Source of the DNA: Bacteroidales bacterium UBA1219
GTDB taxonomy: Bacteria; Bacteroidota; Bacteroidia; Bacteroidales; P3
Direction of reading: 5' to 3'
Assembly (NCBI GenBank): GCA_002309295.1
Contig: DBXF01000063.1
Coordinates: forward strand, 1,030 to 9,435
DNA: 8,406 bases
In this document: piece after piece, positions 1 through 6,759 of the stretch
Numbering within the stretch: the first letter of the stretch is position 1
Layout: each line of letters opens with the position of its first letter
Made by a program: the position numbers and the translations under genes
Notes under the pieces: generated by a model
What the model was told of the DNA's origin: nothing
Database searches by the model: none
What the model saw: the letters and a program-made list of their open reading frames with translations, nothing else

Positions 1-2133
1 AACCAAGGTTTCAACTCCGTGTATATGATGCTCGACTCCGGAGCCCGTGGTTCCAAAGAGCAGATTCGTCAGCTGTCGGGTATGCGTGGACTTATGGCAA
101 AACCGCAGAAAGCCGGCGCTACTGGCAACGAAATTATCGAAAACCCAATTATATCGAACTTCAAGGAAGGCCTTTCGGTGCTTGAGTACTTCATCTCTAC
201 CCATGGTGCCCGTAAAGGTCTGGCAGATACCGCTCTTAAAACCGCCGACGCCGGTTATCTTACCCGTCGTTTGGTTGACGTGGCCCACGATGTCATCATT
301 TCCGAGGACGACTGCGGAACACTCCGCGGCTTGCCCACTACAGCCCTTATGAAAAACGACGAGGTGGTACAAACCCTTGCCGAGAGAATTTTGGGACGTA
401 CCTCGGTCCACGACATCTACAACCCCGAAACAGGCGAACTCATTGTACCTGCAGGCGAAGAACTCACCGAGACTATTTGCAAGCAGATAGAAGACGCCCA
501 GATAGAGGAAGTGGAAATTCGTTCGGTGCTTACCTGCGAATCGAAACAAGGTGTTTGCGCACGCTGCTACGGTCGTAACCTTGCCACCAACAAGATGGTT
601 CAGAAAGGTGAAGCCGTGGGCGTTATCGCTGCACAGTCCATTGGTGAACCTGGCACACAGCTTACCCTGCGTACATTCCACGTCGGTGGTGTGGCCGGTG
701 GCAACATCGGTACAACCTCCAAACTGGAGGCTAAACATGCAGGAAAACTCGAAATCGACGAACTGCGTTCGGTTCACTACGTTACAAGCACAAACGAGGA
801 ATACGATATCATCATCGGTCGTTCCGCAGAAATGCGTATCGTTGACGAACGTACCAACATAACCCTTGCCACAGCTCTGCTGCCCTATGGCTCGCACCTC
901 TACAAGCATATCGGCGACAACCTCCAGAAAGGCGACATCATTGCCGACTGGGATCCCTACAACGCCGTTATCCTCTCGGAAGTGAGCGGTAAAGTGGTAT
1001 TCGAGAATGTGGTGGAAAATGTAACCTACCGTGTTGAATCCGACGACCAGACTGGTCTGCACGACAAGGTTATCATCGAATCGCGTCAGAAAACTAAGAA
1101 CCCGTCCATCAGCATCGTGTCCGAAGACGGTGAAGTGCTGAAGGTTTACGACCTTCCGGTACATGCACATATCGTTGTGGAAGACGGTGTGGAACTCAAA
1201 GCCGGTGACATCATGGCCAAAGTTCCCCGTTCGTTCGGTAAAGCAGGCGATATCACGGGCGGTCTGCCGCGTGTTACCGAGCTGTTCGAGGCCCGTAACC
1301 CGTCCGACCCGGCCGTTGTTGCCGAAATCGACGGTATCGTTTCCATTGCCAAAAAGCTGAAACGTAACAACCGTGAAATTACCATCACAGCAAAATCGGG
1401 CGACTATCGCAAATATCTGATACCCACATCGAAACAGATTTTAGCACAGGACAACGACTACGTTAAAGCCGGAACACCGCTGAGCGAAGGTGCCATCACT
1501 CCTGCCGACATTCTGGCAGTGAAAGGACCTATGAAAGTTCAGGAATACATTGTGAACGAAGTTCAGGAGGTTTACCGTCTGCAAGGTGTGAAAATCAACG
1601 ACAAACACTTTGAAGTTATCGTCCGTCAGATGATGCGTAAGGTGGAAATCGAAGACCCGGGCGACACCCGTTTCATGGAAGGCGAACTCGTTAATAAGAT
1701 TGACTTCCACGAAGAGAACGACAAGATTTTCGGCATGCAGTATGTCGAGAACCCTGGAGACTCGGAGATTTATAAAGAAGGTCAGATTATCACTGCACGT
1801 CAGTTGCGCGATGAGAACTCCTCGCTGCGCCGTCAGGACAAGAAGACCATCACCGCAGTGGACGCCAAACCCGCCACAGCCCGTCAGGTGCTGCAGGGTA
1901 TCACCCGCGCCTCGTTGCAGACCAAGAGTTTCCTCTCCGCCGCTTCGTTCCAGGAGACCACCAAGGTGCTTACCGAAGCCGCTATCTGCGCCAAACAGGA
2001 CTTCCTGCTGGGTATGAAAGAGAACGTGCTTGTGGGACACCTTATCCCCGCCGGTACGGGCTTGCGCGAGTACAAGGACATCATCGTGGCCGACAAAGCC
2101 GAGATGGAAGCCGCTACAGCAGCAAAAAAATAA
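1..2133 (+). CDS. rpoC: DNA-directed RNA polymerase subunit beta' (5'-truncated by window edge)
   Basis: This is the C-terminal half (710 residues) of the beta' subunit of RNA polymerase, which carries part of the catalytic centre. The frame is open from base 1, so the gene starts outside the window. Numbering from the first visible codon: the segment before the bridge helix begins NQGFNSVYMM; the bridge helix lies around residues 60-90 (THGARKGLADTALKT). A zinc site is formed by Cys105, Cys179, Cys186 and Cys189. The trigger loop lies around 204-230 (QSIGEPGTQLTLRTFHVGG), with His227 equivalent to E. coli His936. An insertion of about 180 residues (roughly 234-413) sits at the place of the E. 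coli SI3 insert, before DITGGLPRV. The C-terminal part keeps YIVNEVQEVYRLQGV, SAASFQETTKVLTEAA and GHLIPAGTG. A short insert after MAKP (QKAGATGNE) and extra residues near 575-605 differ from E. coli and fit Bacteroidales versions as I remember them. The gene looks intact and functional. Confidence 0.98.
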   Translation, partial: NQGFNSVYMMLDSGARGSKEQIRQLSGMRGLMAKPQKAGATGNEIIENPIISNFKEGLSVLEYFISTHGARKGLADTALKTADAGYLTRRLVDVAHDVIISEDDCGTLRGLPTTALMKNDEVVQTLAERILGRTSVHDIYNPETGELIVPAGEELTETICKQIEDAQIEEVEIRSVLTCESKQGVCARCYGRNLATNKMVQKGEAVGVIAAQSIGEPGTQLTLRTFHVGGVAGGNIGTTSKLEAKHAGKLEIDELRSVHYVTSTNEEYDIIIGRSAEMRIVDERTNITLATALLPYGSHLYKHIGDNLQKGDIIADWDPYNAVILSEVSGKVVFENVVENVTYRVESDDQTGLHDKVIIESRQKTKNPSISIVSEDGEVLKVYDLPVHAHIVVEDGVELKAGDIMAKVPRSFGKAGDITGGLPRVTELFEARNPSDPAVVAEIDGIVSIAKKLKRNNREITITAKSGDYRKYLIPTSKQILAQDNDYVKAGTPLSEGAITPADILAVKGPMKVQEYIVNEVQEVYRLQGVKINDKHFEVIVRQMMRKVEIEDPGDTRFMEGELVNKIDFHEENDKIFGMQYVENPGDSEIYKEGQIITARQLRDENSSLRRQDKKTITAVDAKPATARQVLQGITRASLQTKSFLSAASFQETTKVLTEAAICAKQDFLLGMKENVLVGHLIPAGTGLREYKDIIVADKAEMEAATAAKK

Positions 2134-2147
2134 ATGTATAACATATC

Positions 2148-2182
2148 TGTCAGGCACAACAAGTTGTGCCTGACACTTTTTT
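2148..2182 (+). terminator. Intrinsic terminator after rpoC
   Basis: A perfect 13-bp inverted repeat (2148-2160 and 2163-2175, AA between the arms) has the core GTCAGGCACAAC/GTTGTGCCTGAC and is followed by one C and six T (2177-2182). This is a strong rho-independent terminator 14 bp after the rpoC stop codon. It lies between rpoC and the DUF3467 gene. I see no TAnnTTTG box between it and the next start codon, so the next gene probably depends on partial read-through. Confidence 0.87.
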
Positions 2183-2192
2183 ATAACACAAG

Positions 2193-2504
2193 ATGGAAGA
2201 GAAAAAGAACGAACAGACGATAAACATCGACCTGCCGGCCGAGGTGGCCGACGGCATTTACTCCAACCTGGCAATGATAACCCATTCGCCGTCGGAGTTT
2301 ATTGTGGATTTTATACGTATGATGCCCGGCCTGCCAAAAGCAAAGGTGCAGTCGCGTATTATTCTTACTCCACAGCACGCCAAACGTCTGCTCAAGGCTT
2401 TGACGGATAACATCGAAAGATATGAGTCGGTGCACGGTCGTATAATAGACGACGACGGCATCACTCTACCTTATAACAATATGTCGCCATTGGCAGAAGC
2501 ATGA
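2193..2504 (+). CDS. DUF3467 family protein
   Basis: This is a 103-residue acidic cytoplasmic protein with no signal peptide or membrane segment. It fits DUF3467: a short charged N-terminus, then NIDLPAEVADGIYSNLAMI, HSPSEFIVDFIRMMPGLPKA and SRIILTPQHAKRLLKAL, ending with a poorly conserved tail. The molecular function of the family is not established. As I remember it, Bacteroidetes genomes commonly carry a DUF3467 gene just behind rpoC, and this window shows the same order, with a 59-bp gap holding a terminator. Co-expression with RNA polymerase genes suggests a link to transcription, but that is inference from position only. The ATG at 2193 is chosen because the conserved block starts about ten residues after it and nothing in frame upstream extends it usefully. 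The family call is firm; a role is not. Confidence 0.9.
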   Translation: MEEKKNEQTINIDLPAEVADGIYSNLAMITHSPSEFIVDFIRMMPGLPKAKVQSRIILTPQHAKRLLKALTDNIERYESVHGRIIDDDGITLPYNNMSPLAEA

Positions 2505-2505
2505 T

Positions 2506-2513
2506 TAAATTTG
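2506..2513 (+). promoter_or_regulatory. Candidate Bacteroidetes -7 box before the CYTH gene
   Basis: TAAATTTG matches the TAnnTTTG -7 consensus exactly. It starts 2 bp after the DUF3467 stop codon and 72 bp before the CYTH start codon. No good TTTG -33 element is seen 19-21 bp upstream, so the call is tentative. A transcript from here would begin around 2520 and carry the hairpin at 2532-2567 in its leader. Confidence 0.4.
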
Positions 2514-2531
2514 TTTAAAATGTTGATTGAT

Positions 2532-2567
2532 ACGGTTCCATTCCGCAAGGAAGGGAACCGTTTTTTT
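2532..2567 (+). terminator. Intrinsic terminator with GCAA tetraloop, possible leader attenuator
   Basis: The arms ACGGTTCC (2532-2539) and GGAACCGT (2554-2561) enclose an A/G mismatch and an inner TTCC/GGAA stem capped by GCAA (2545-2548), a GNRA-type tetraloop. Seven T follow (2561-2567). The hairpin is nearly fully paired and should be very stable. It can end the rpoC-DUF3467 transcript, but it lies only 10 bp before the ATG of the next gene, so any transcript of that gene starting at or before the 2506 box must pass through it. Confidence 0.85.
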
Positions 2568-2577
2568 GAAGAACCCC

Positions 2578-3192
2578 ATGAAAGAAGTCGAAAAAAAAGC
2601 CCGAGTGCCGCAGCATAGGTACGAGGAAATAAAACGCCGCCTGACCGAAATTAACGGCCTCCCGGAGCATATTGTGGCGGAGGATACCTACTACGCCATG
2701 CCCCCCACGGCCGAGGGAAGCAAAAACCGTTTCCGTATACGCAAGAACTACGGCGGAGACCCACTGCAATTGCAAAGCATTGTGGCCAACGCCAAACGCA
2801 AACAGACCGTCCTCGGCAACCTCGAAAACAACGTGGAACACGAGTTCGAACTGCGCGACGAGGCCGACCTTCGTGGTTTTGTCGCAATGATGGAGGACTT
2901 CGGTGCAATGCCGTGGTACACAAAACATAAGGACAAATGGCTGTTTGTACATAAAGGCGAGGTGGAATACCATTTAGAGCTTTGCACGGTGCCGATACAG
3001 GGCAATGATGAGCATTTCCTCGAGATAGAAGGCGTTTACTCCGCCGACACGCTATCGGCCATCGAAGAAGCCGCCCTGCAGCAGTTGATAGACCGTTTCA
3101 TCACAGGAATCTTCGCGCAGTTCGGAATTGAAGATGCGGTAGAAGCACGTCCCTACCGAGAGTTGATGGGGGTGGAGTATCCTAAAGATTGA
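2578..3192 (+). CDS. CYTH-domain protein (class IV adenylate cyclase / triphosphatase-like)
   Basis: This 204-residue cytoplasmic protein has the signature of the CYTH (triphosphate tunnel metalloenzyme) superfamily. It shows ExExK at residues 3-7 (E3, E5, K7), the basic strand RFRIRK at 51-56, KRK at 73-75, the acidic strand EHEFEL at 87-92, KHKDK at 116-120 and FLEIEG at 147-152. These alternating Arg/Lys and Glu residues normally line a tunnel that binds triphosphate and divalent metal. Members include class IV adenylate cyclases, thiamine triphosphatases and inorganic triphosphatases; the substrate cannot be told from sequence. A TTG in frame at 2527 would add 17 residues, but these would be encoded by the terminator hairpin, and the ExExK motif normally lies at the extreme N-terminus, so ATG 2578 is preferred. 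It stands between two promoter-like boxes and may be its own transcription unit. Confidence 0.85.
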   Translation: MKEVEKKARVPQHRYEEIKRRLTEINGLPEHIVAEDTYYAMPPTAEGSKNRFRIRKNYGGDPLQLQSIVANAKRKQTVLGNLENNVEHEFELRDEADLRGFVAMMEDFGAMPWYTKHKDKWLFVHKGEVEYHLELCTVPIQGNDEHFLEIEGVYSADTLSAIEEAALQQLIDRFITGIFAQFGIEDAVEARPYRELMGVEYPKD

Positions 3193-3212
3193 ACGGCAGC
3201 CATAAATATCAC

Positions 3213-3248
3213 CTATGCCAAATCGCTGCATAGTGCAAAAGTTTTTTT
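3213..3248 (+). terminator. Weak hairpin after the CYTH gene
   Basis: CTATGC (3213-3218) and GCATAG (3228-3233) form a 6-bp stem with a 9-nt loop. A run of seven T (3242-3248) follows, but 8 nt away, so this is at best a poor terminator. It is listed because no better one exists between the CYTH gene and the next promoter. Confidence 0.2.
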
Positions 3249-3296
3249 AACTGATTTTTGTTTGAAAACAACTGTGTTTTTTTCAGAAAAATTGCG

Positions 3297-3304
3297 TACT
3301 TTTG
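3297..3304 (+). promoter_or_regulatory. Bacteroidetes -7 box upstream of pcm
   Basis: TACTTTTG matches TAnnTTTG exactly and is followed by C, a common sequence at Bacteroidales promoters. TGTG at 3273-3276 lies 20 bp upstream and differs by one base from the TTTG -33 element. The box is 33 bp before the pcm start codon in an AT-rich gap, which is a normal arrangement for a promoter driving pcm and probably sodB. Confidence 0.6.
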
Positions 3305-3337
3305 CATTTCCAAAATACAAGAATCTGATTTCGTGAA

Positions 3338-4000
3338 ATGATTGAAGACACTTTCAGACACAAGGGGTTACGCGAACGCTTGAGCGAGGAACTGCGTGCT
3401 AAAGGCATCACCGACGAAAAGGTGTTGGAGGCCATACGCACTGTTCCGCGTCATTTCTTTGTCGACCCGTCGCTGGACGCTCTCGCCTACGAGGACAGGG
3501 CTTTGCCCATAGCCTGCGGACAGACCATTTCGCATCCGCATACCGTGGCTTTCCAGACACAGCTTTTGGGTGTGAAACCCAACGACAAAATTCTGGAGGT
3601 CGGCACTGGCTCCGGCTACCAAGCAAGTATACTTGCCGTGATGGGGGCAAGGGTGCTTACCATCGAACGGCACGACGAACTTTTCCAAATAGCCCAGCAG
3701 CCTATAAGCCGGCTTAAATACTTCGTCCGCTTTTTCCATGGCGATGGCTATAAGGGCATCCCCACATCGGCACCGTTCGACAAGATTCTTATCACCTGCG
3801 GCGCTCCCATGGTTCCACCTGATTTGCTGAAACAGCTTAAAATCGGTGGCGTTATGGTGATACCAGTGGGCAACGAAAACTACGAGATGCGACGTATAAC
3901 CAAGCTCAGCGACACCGAGACGAAAGAGGAGACTTTCGGCAATTTCAGTTTTGTGCCCATGCTCGAAAAAAAACAGGGCGGCGTTAACATATTCTTGTAG
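3338..4000 (+). CDS. pcm: Protein-L-isoaspartate O-methyltransferase
   Basis: This 220-residue cytosolic enzyme transfers a methyl group from S-adenosylmethionine to the carboxyl of L-isoaspartyl residues in aged proteins, starting their repair. Visible family blocks are DEKVLEAIRTVPRHFFVD (26-43), ALPIACGQTISHP (55-67), the SAM-binding loop EVGTGSGYQAS (87-97), the acidic end of strand 2 at Glu110, FHGDGYKG (133-140), and APFDKILITCGAP (145-157), followed by a GGVMVIPVG strand. The canonical QTISQP is QTISHP here and the usual Ala-rich stretch is TCGAP; both look like tolerated variants. Length fits the family (about 210-220). The ATG at 3338 follows the TACTTTTG box by 33 bp and places RHKGLRERL near the N-terminus, as in other Bacteroidales copies. 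sodB follows after 47 bp with no terminator, so the two genes are probably co-transcribed. Confidence 0.95.
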   Translation: MIEDTFRHKGLRERLSEELRAKGITDEKVLEAIRTVPRHFFVDPSLDALAYEDRALPIACGQTISHPHTVAFQTQLLGVKPNDKILEVGTGSGYQASILAVMGARVLTIERHDELFQIAQQPISRLKYFVRFFHGDGYKGIPTSAPFDKILITCGAPMVPPDLLKQLKIGGVMVIPVGNENYEMRRITKLSDTETKEETFGNFSFVPMLEKKQGGVNIFL

Positions 4001-4047
4001 TTTTACATCTTTTAGAAATATAAGTTAAACAAGATAAATAATTAAAA

Positions 4048-4638
4048 ATGAAAGACCTGACTCCCAACAACGGAATTTTTGAAATGCCAAAGCTGTCGTA
4101 CGGCGCTTTGGGCGATGTGATAAGCAAAGAAACTTTGTTGTTCCATCACGGAAAGCACCTGAAGGCTTACGTCGACAACCTTAACAAACTCCTTCCCGGC
4201 AGCGGTTTGGAAAATCTGCCTTTGGCCGAAGTCGTGAAACGCTCTGAAGGCGCCATATTCAACAACGCCGGTCAGGTGTTGAACCACGCCATGTATTTCG
4301 AGCAGTTCAACAATGCCAACCACGAACCTGTTGGCAAAATTAAGGAATTGATAGATAAGACTTTCGGTTCTTTCGACGCTTTCAAGAAAGAATTTGAGCA
4401 GAAAGGAGCAACCCTGTTCGGAAGCGGCTGGGTATGGCTTTCGCTCGATGCCGAAGGCAAGTTGGTGATAACACAGCAGAAAAACGCCGAAAACCCTGTA
4501 ACAAGTGGACTTATCCCATTGCTCACTTTCGACGTGTGGGAACATGCCTATTACCTCGACTACCAGAACCGCCGTGCCGACTATCTTGCCGCTTTGTGGC
4601 AGATTGTGGATTGGAACGTTGTGGAAAACCGCTTGTAA
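4048..4638 (+). CDS. sodB: Superoxide dismutase, Fe/Mn family (probably Fe type)
   Basis: This 196-residue protein converts superoxide to oxygen and hydrogen peroxide in the cytoplasm. By motif alignment to E. coli SodB the metal ligands are His33 (FHHGKH), His80 (QVLNH), Asp162 and His166 (FDVWEHAYY), and Tyr41 matches the active-site Tyr34. Gln76 in NNAGQVLNH is the outer-sphere glutamine at the position used by Fe and cambialistic enzymes. The block GSGWVWL (125-131) and YLDYQNRRADYL (169-180) resemble Porphyromonas and Bacteroides enzymes. Thr160 sits where the cambialistic Porphyromonas gingivalis enzyme has Gly155, which points to iron preference. The N-terminus has about six residues more (KDLTPNNGI before FEMPKL) than usual. 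ATG 4084 is an internal alternative start, but ATG 4048, preceded by an A-rich AATTAAAA, is kept. No export signal is seen. It shares a probable transcript with pcm and ends at a strong terminator. Confidence 0.95.
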   Translation: MKDLTPNNGIFEMPKLSYGALGDVISKETLLFHHGKHLKAYVDNLNKLLPGSGLENLPLAEVVKRSEGAIFNNAGQVLNHAMYFEQFNNANHEPVGKIKELIDKTFGSFDAFKKEFEQKGATLFGSGWVWLSLDAEGKLVITQQKNAENPVTSGLIPLLTFDVWEHAYYLDYQNRRADYLAALWQIVDWNVVENRL

Positions 4639-4654
4639 CCAAAAGACTAGTACA

Positions 4655-4690
4655 AATAAAAAACGCAGGCATTAGCCTGCGTTTTTTATT
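4655..4690. terminator. Bidirectional intrinsic terminator between convergent genes
   Basis: A 16-bp perfect stem (4655-4670 with 4675-4690, loop ATTA) has GC core CGCAGGC/GCCTGCG flanked by six A on the left and six T on the right. It is symmetric, so it can end sodB on the + strand and the TonB-dependent receptor gene on the - strand. It starts 16 bp after the sodB stop and lies 20 bp beyond the receptor stop. Confidence 0.92.
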
Positions 4691-4695
4691 GTCAA

Positions 4696-4708
4696 AACCC
4701 ACTAAAAC
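4696..4708 (+). repeat. Left arm of 13-bp inverted repeat flanking the receptor gene
   Basis: AACCCACTAAAAC reads here on the + strand and its exact reverse complement occurs at 6789-6801. This arm lies 2 bp beyond the stop codon of the TonB-dependent receptor gene, between that stop and the shared terminator. The match does not extend on either side. Confidence 0.6.
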
Positions 4709-4710
4709 AG

Positions 4711-6759
4711 TTATTTATCATTTATAGTTACCTTTATTCCAGCGTAGAGCATAATGCCGGGTTGGGGCACTCCGCCATGGTCGCGGTAATGTTGGTTGGC
4801 AAGGTTGTGAGCTTCGGCGAAAAAGGTGGCTTTTTTCAGCGTGTATTCTATCTTTGCGTTGAACAGAAATACACCCCCGTATTCGCATATTTCTCCGTTT
4901 TCGTCAACATATTTGCCTTCGCGGTAGCGGTAGATGACGTCGAACTTTAGTTTGAGCGGAGTCCACGGAGCAAATACCACGTATGCCTGCGCTTTGTGCC
5001 GCAGATAGTCGAGCACCGAGCCGGAAATAAATTCCCCCGCATCCTGCGAAATATTGCAGAGAGAGTAGCTGAAACCCAAAGCCGGGATTGCCTTGCTGAT
5101 GTTGAAACGTGCCGAAAGGTCGGCACCGAGGGCATCCACAGCGGTGTGGTTCATGGAGTGCCACACTTCCTCGTCGGGTTTGCGAATCCAGTCGATGACA
5201 TCGCGGCCCGAACGGAAATAAGCCATTGCAGAGGCGTTTACGAACTTGTTGCTGTAACAGAGTTCCATCTCCCCCGACCACGCTTTTTCGCTGTTTAAAT
5301 CGGGATTTGCCACCTGATTTGCGCTTTTATAGTAGAGGTCGGTGAATGAGGGCAGACGATAGCTCCTGCTTATGGCCATACGCAACTTTGTTTGCTTGCC
5401 GAAACGATAGGCGGCGTTTGCCGAAAGGCCGTAGTTCCACCCGAAAAAGTCGCTGTACAGGACCAGCACATTGGCCGATGCCTGCCATCCATTTTTGGCA
5501 AAGCCGTAGCCGGTGAAAAGGCTTGTTGCCACCCGTGATGAGGCTTTTGGATAGTCGTAGTTGAACAAAGAGATGTCGGTTCCGAGGGCGTTGCCCAATA
5601 CGTTGCTCACAATGCCTTCGTGCCGCAATTCCGTGCCAGCCATTAGTTCGTTGCAACCAAATTTGTAAACAATTCTGTTGCGTAATCCCGATGTGGCGGA
5701 AAGATGGTGGTTGTGCCCCGAGTACCATTCAGGGGCTTCCACGTAGCCGTCGCGGAAAAGCTCGAAACGGTCGGCATGGATGCGAGTGTATATGTCGCTT
5801 TCCAAGCGCAAGCTGTTGCCGAAACGGTGCATGTTGCTTGCCGAGGCGGTGAGGGTGCGGGTGGCCTCGTACTGGTCGGGGTAGGAGGTGCTGTAAAAGG
5901 CTTGACTGCCGAAATTCTTCACCTGTCCGCCCAGCTGCAGCAGCCAGTGGTCGTTTTGCGAATGATGAGAGGCTTGTACAAACAGGCTTCCGTGACGGTA
6001 GTCGGTGTTGCGCATATAGCCGTCGCTGCGGTTGTACGAGGCCGCCATGGTGGTAATCCATTTGCCAAGAGGCTCGGAGACCAGGAGCGATAGTTTTCCT
6101 GTGCCGTAGCTTCCGCCGCTAATTTCCGCCAACAGCCGTTTGCAGTAGGCGTCGGAAACCACAATGTTTACCGCACCGCAGTACGACACAATGCCTTTGG
6201 CAAGCAACATGGAGGGCGAAAGCAGTTCCACGCGTTCCACCATAGCAATGTCGATAGGCATGTCGAGGTTGTGGTGCCCAGTCTGAGCGTCGGTGAGGTT
6301 GATGCCGTTGAGTAGCACCACCATCTGGTCGAAAGTGCCGCCATGCACCGAAATATCGCCTTGGACGTCGTTGATGCCGCGGCTGCGGATGTCGAGTCCG
6401 GGGATAAGGGCCAGCAGGTCGCCGACCGAACGTACAGATGTGTTATTGAAATCTTTTTTTGTTAGCACCGCCGCCGGCTGGGGGGTGCTGAGGGTGTCGG
6501 TGGATACGGATACAACAACCTCTGGCAAGGTTATCATATCCTCGGCATCCTCGTTTTGTGCCACAGCCTCGTTGCTGGGGAGCAACATCATAGCCACGGC
6601 ACAGGCTGCCACCGCCTTGCGCAACTGCTTGTCGGCGATGTATGTGGCCACTCTGCCTATAGTTACCTCGCGGTGCAGCGAGTTGAAAACGGCGTATGCG
6701 CCACGGCAGTATCGTTTGAAACGAAATGCGTTGATGTGTTTTTTTAGCGTTTTTTTCAT
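4711..6759 (-). CDS. TonB-dependent outer-membrane receptor (BtuB-sized)
   Basis: This 682-residue outer-membrane receptor would import a scarce ligand using TonB energy. The N-terminus is unusual: residues 1-46 are basic and aromatic (FRFKRYCRGAYAVFNSLHRE), then a hydrophobic stretch at about 49-61 leads to a likely cleavage after AVA (65-67). A TonB-box-like segment MITLPEVVVSVS follows at 75-86, and the plug spans about 92-205 (VGDLLALIPGLDIRSRG, ISVHGG, VVLLNGI). The rest is a beta-barrel with FGSQAFYS (283-290) and SYRLPSFTDLYYKSANQ, typical of TonB_dep_Rec. The mature part is about 615 residues, close to BtuB-type receptors, and there is no SusC-type carboxypeptidase-like domain or SusD partner. 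The usual EVLRGP...YG plug block is degenerate (RVELLSPSMLLAKGIVSYCGAVNIVV), and the protein ends INDK instead of in an aromatic residue. The ligand is not determinable: cobalamin, heme or iron chelates are possible. No B12 riboswitch is seen. Confidence 0.93.
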   Translation of the reverse strand: MKKTLKKHINAFRFKRYCRGAYAVFNSLHREVTIGRVATYIADKQLRKAVAACAVAMMLLPSNEAVAQNEDAEDMITLPEVVVSVSTDTLSTPQPAAVLTKKDFNNTSVRSVGDLLALIPGLDIRSRGINDVQGDISVHGGTFDQMVVLLNGINLTDAQTGHHNLDMPIDIAMVERVELLSPSMLLAKGIVSYCGAVNIVVSDAYCKRLLAEISGGSYGTGKLSLLVSEPLGKWITTMAASYNRSDGYMRNTDYRHGSLFVQASHHSQNDHWLLQLGGQVKNFGSQAFYSTSYPDQYEATRTLTASASNMHRFGNSLRLESDIYTRIHADRFELFRDGYVEAPEWYSGHNHHLSATSGLRNRIVYKFGCNELMAGTELRHEGIVSNVLGNALGTDISLFNYDYPKASSRVATSLFTGYGFAKNGWQASANVLVLYSDFFGWNYGLSANAAYRFGKQTKLRMAISRSYRLPSFTDLYYKSANQVANPDLNSEKAWSGEMELCYSNKFVNASAMAYFRSGRDVIDWIRKPDEEVWHSMNHTAVDALGADLSARFNISKAIPALGFSYSLCNISQDAGEFISGSVLDYLRHKAQAYVVFAPWTPLKLKFDVIYRYREGKYVDENGEICEYGGVFLFNAKIEYTLKKATFFAEAHNLANQHYRDHGGVPQPGIMLYAGIKVTINDK

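Noticed and set aside
1441..2274. 277-codon open frame on the - strand across the rpoC 3' end and into DUF3467
   Set aside because: It overlaps highly conserved RpoC sequence and runs through the terminator hairpin. The predicted protein resembles no family and is a shadow of the rpoC frame.
2527..2577. In-frame TTG start that would lengthen the CYTH protein by 17 residues
   Set aside because: The added residues would be coded by the terminator hairpin, and the ExExK motif that normally sits at the very N-terminus already starts at residue 3 from ATG 2578.
4001..4047. Separate promoter for sodB (TAGTTTTA at 3998 or TATTCTTG at 3990)
   Set aside because: Each differs by one base from TAnnTTTG and neither has a -33 element at the right distance. 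Such near matches are common in AT-rich DNA.
4711..6759. SusC-type polysaccharide receptor
   Set aside because: There is no carboxypeptidase-regulatory-like N-terminal domain, the mature protein is about 615 residues instead of about 1000, and no SusD-like gene is adjacent.
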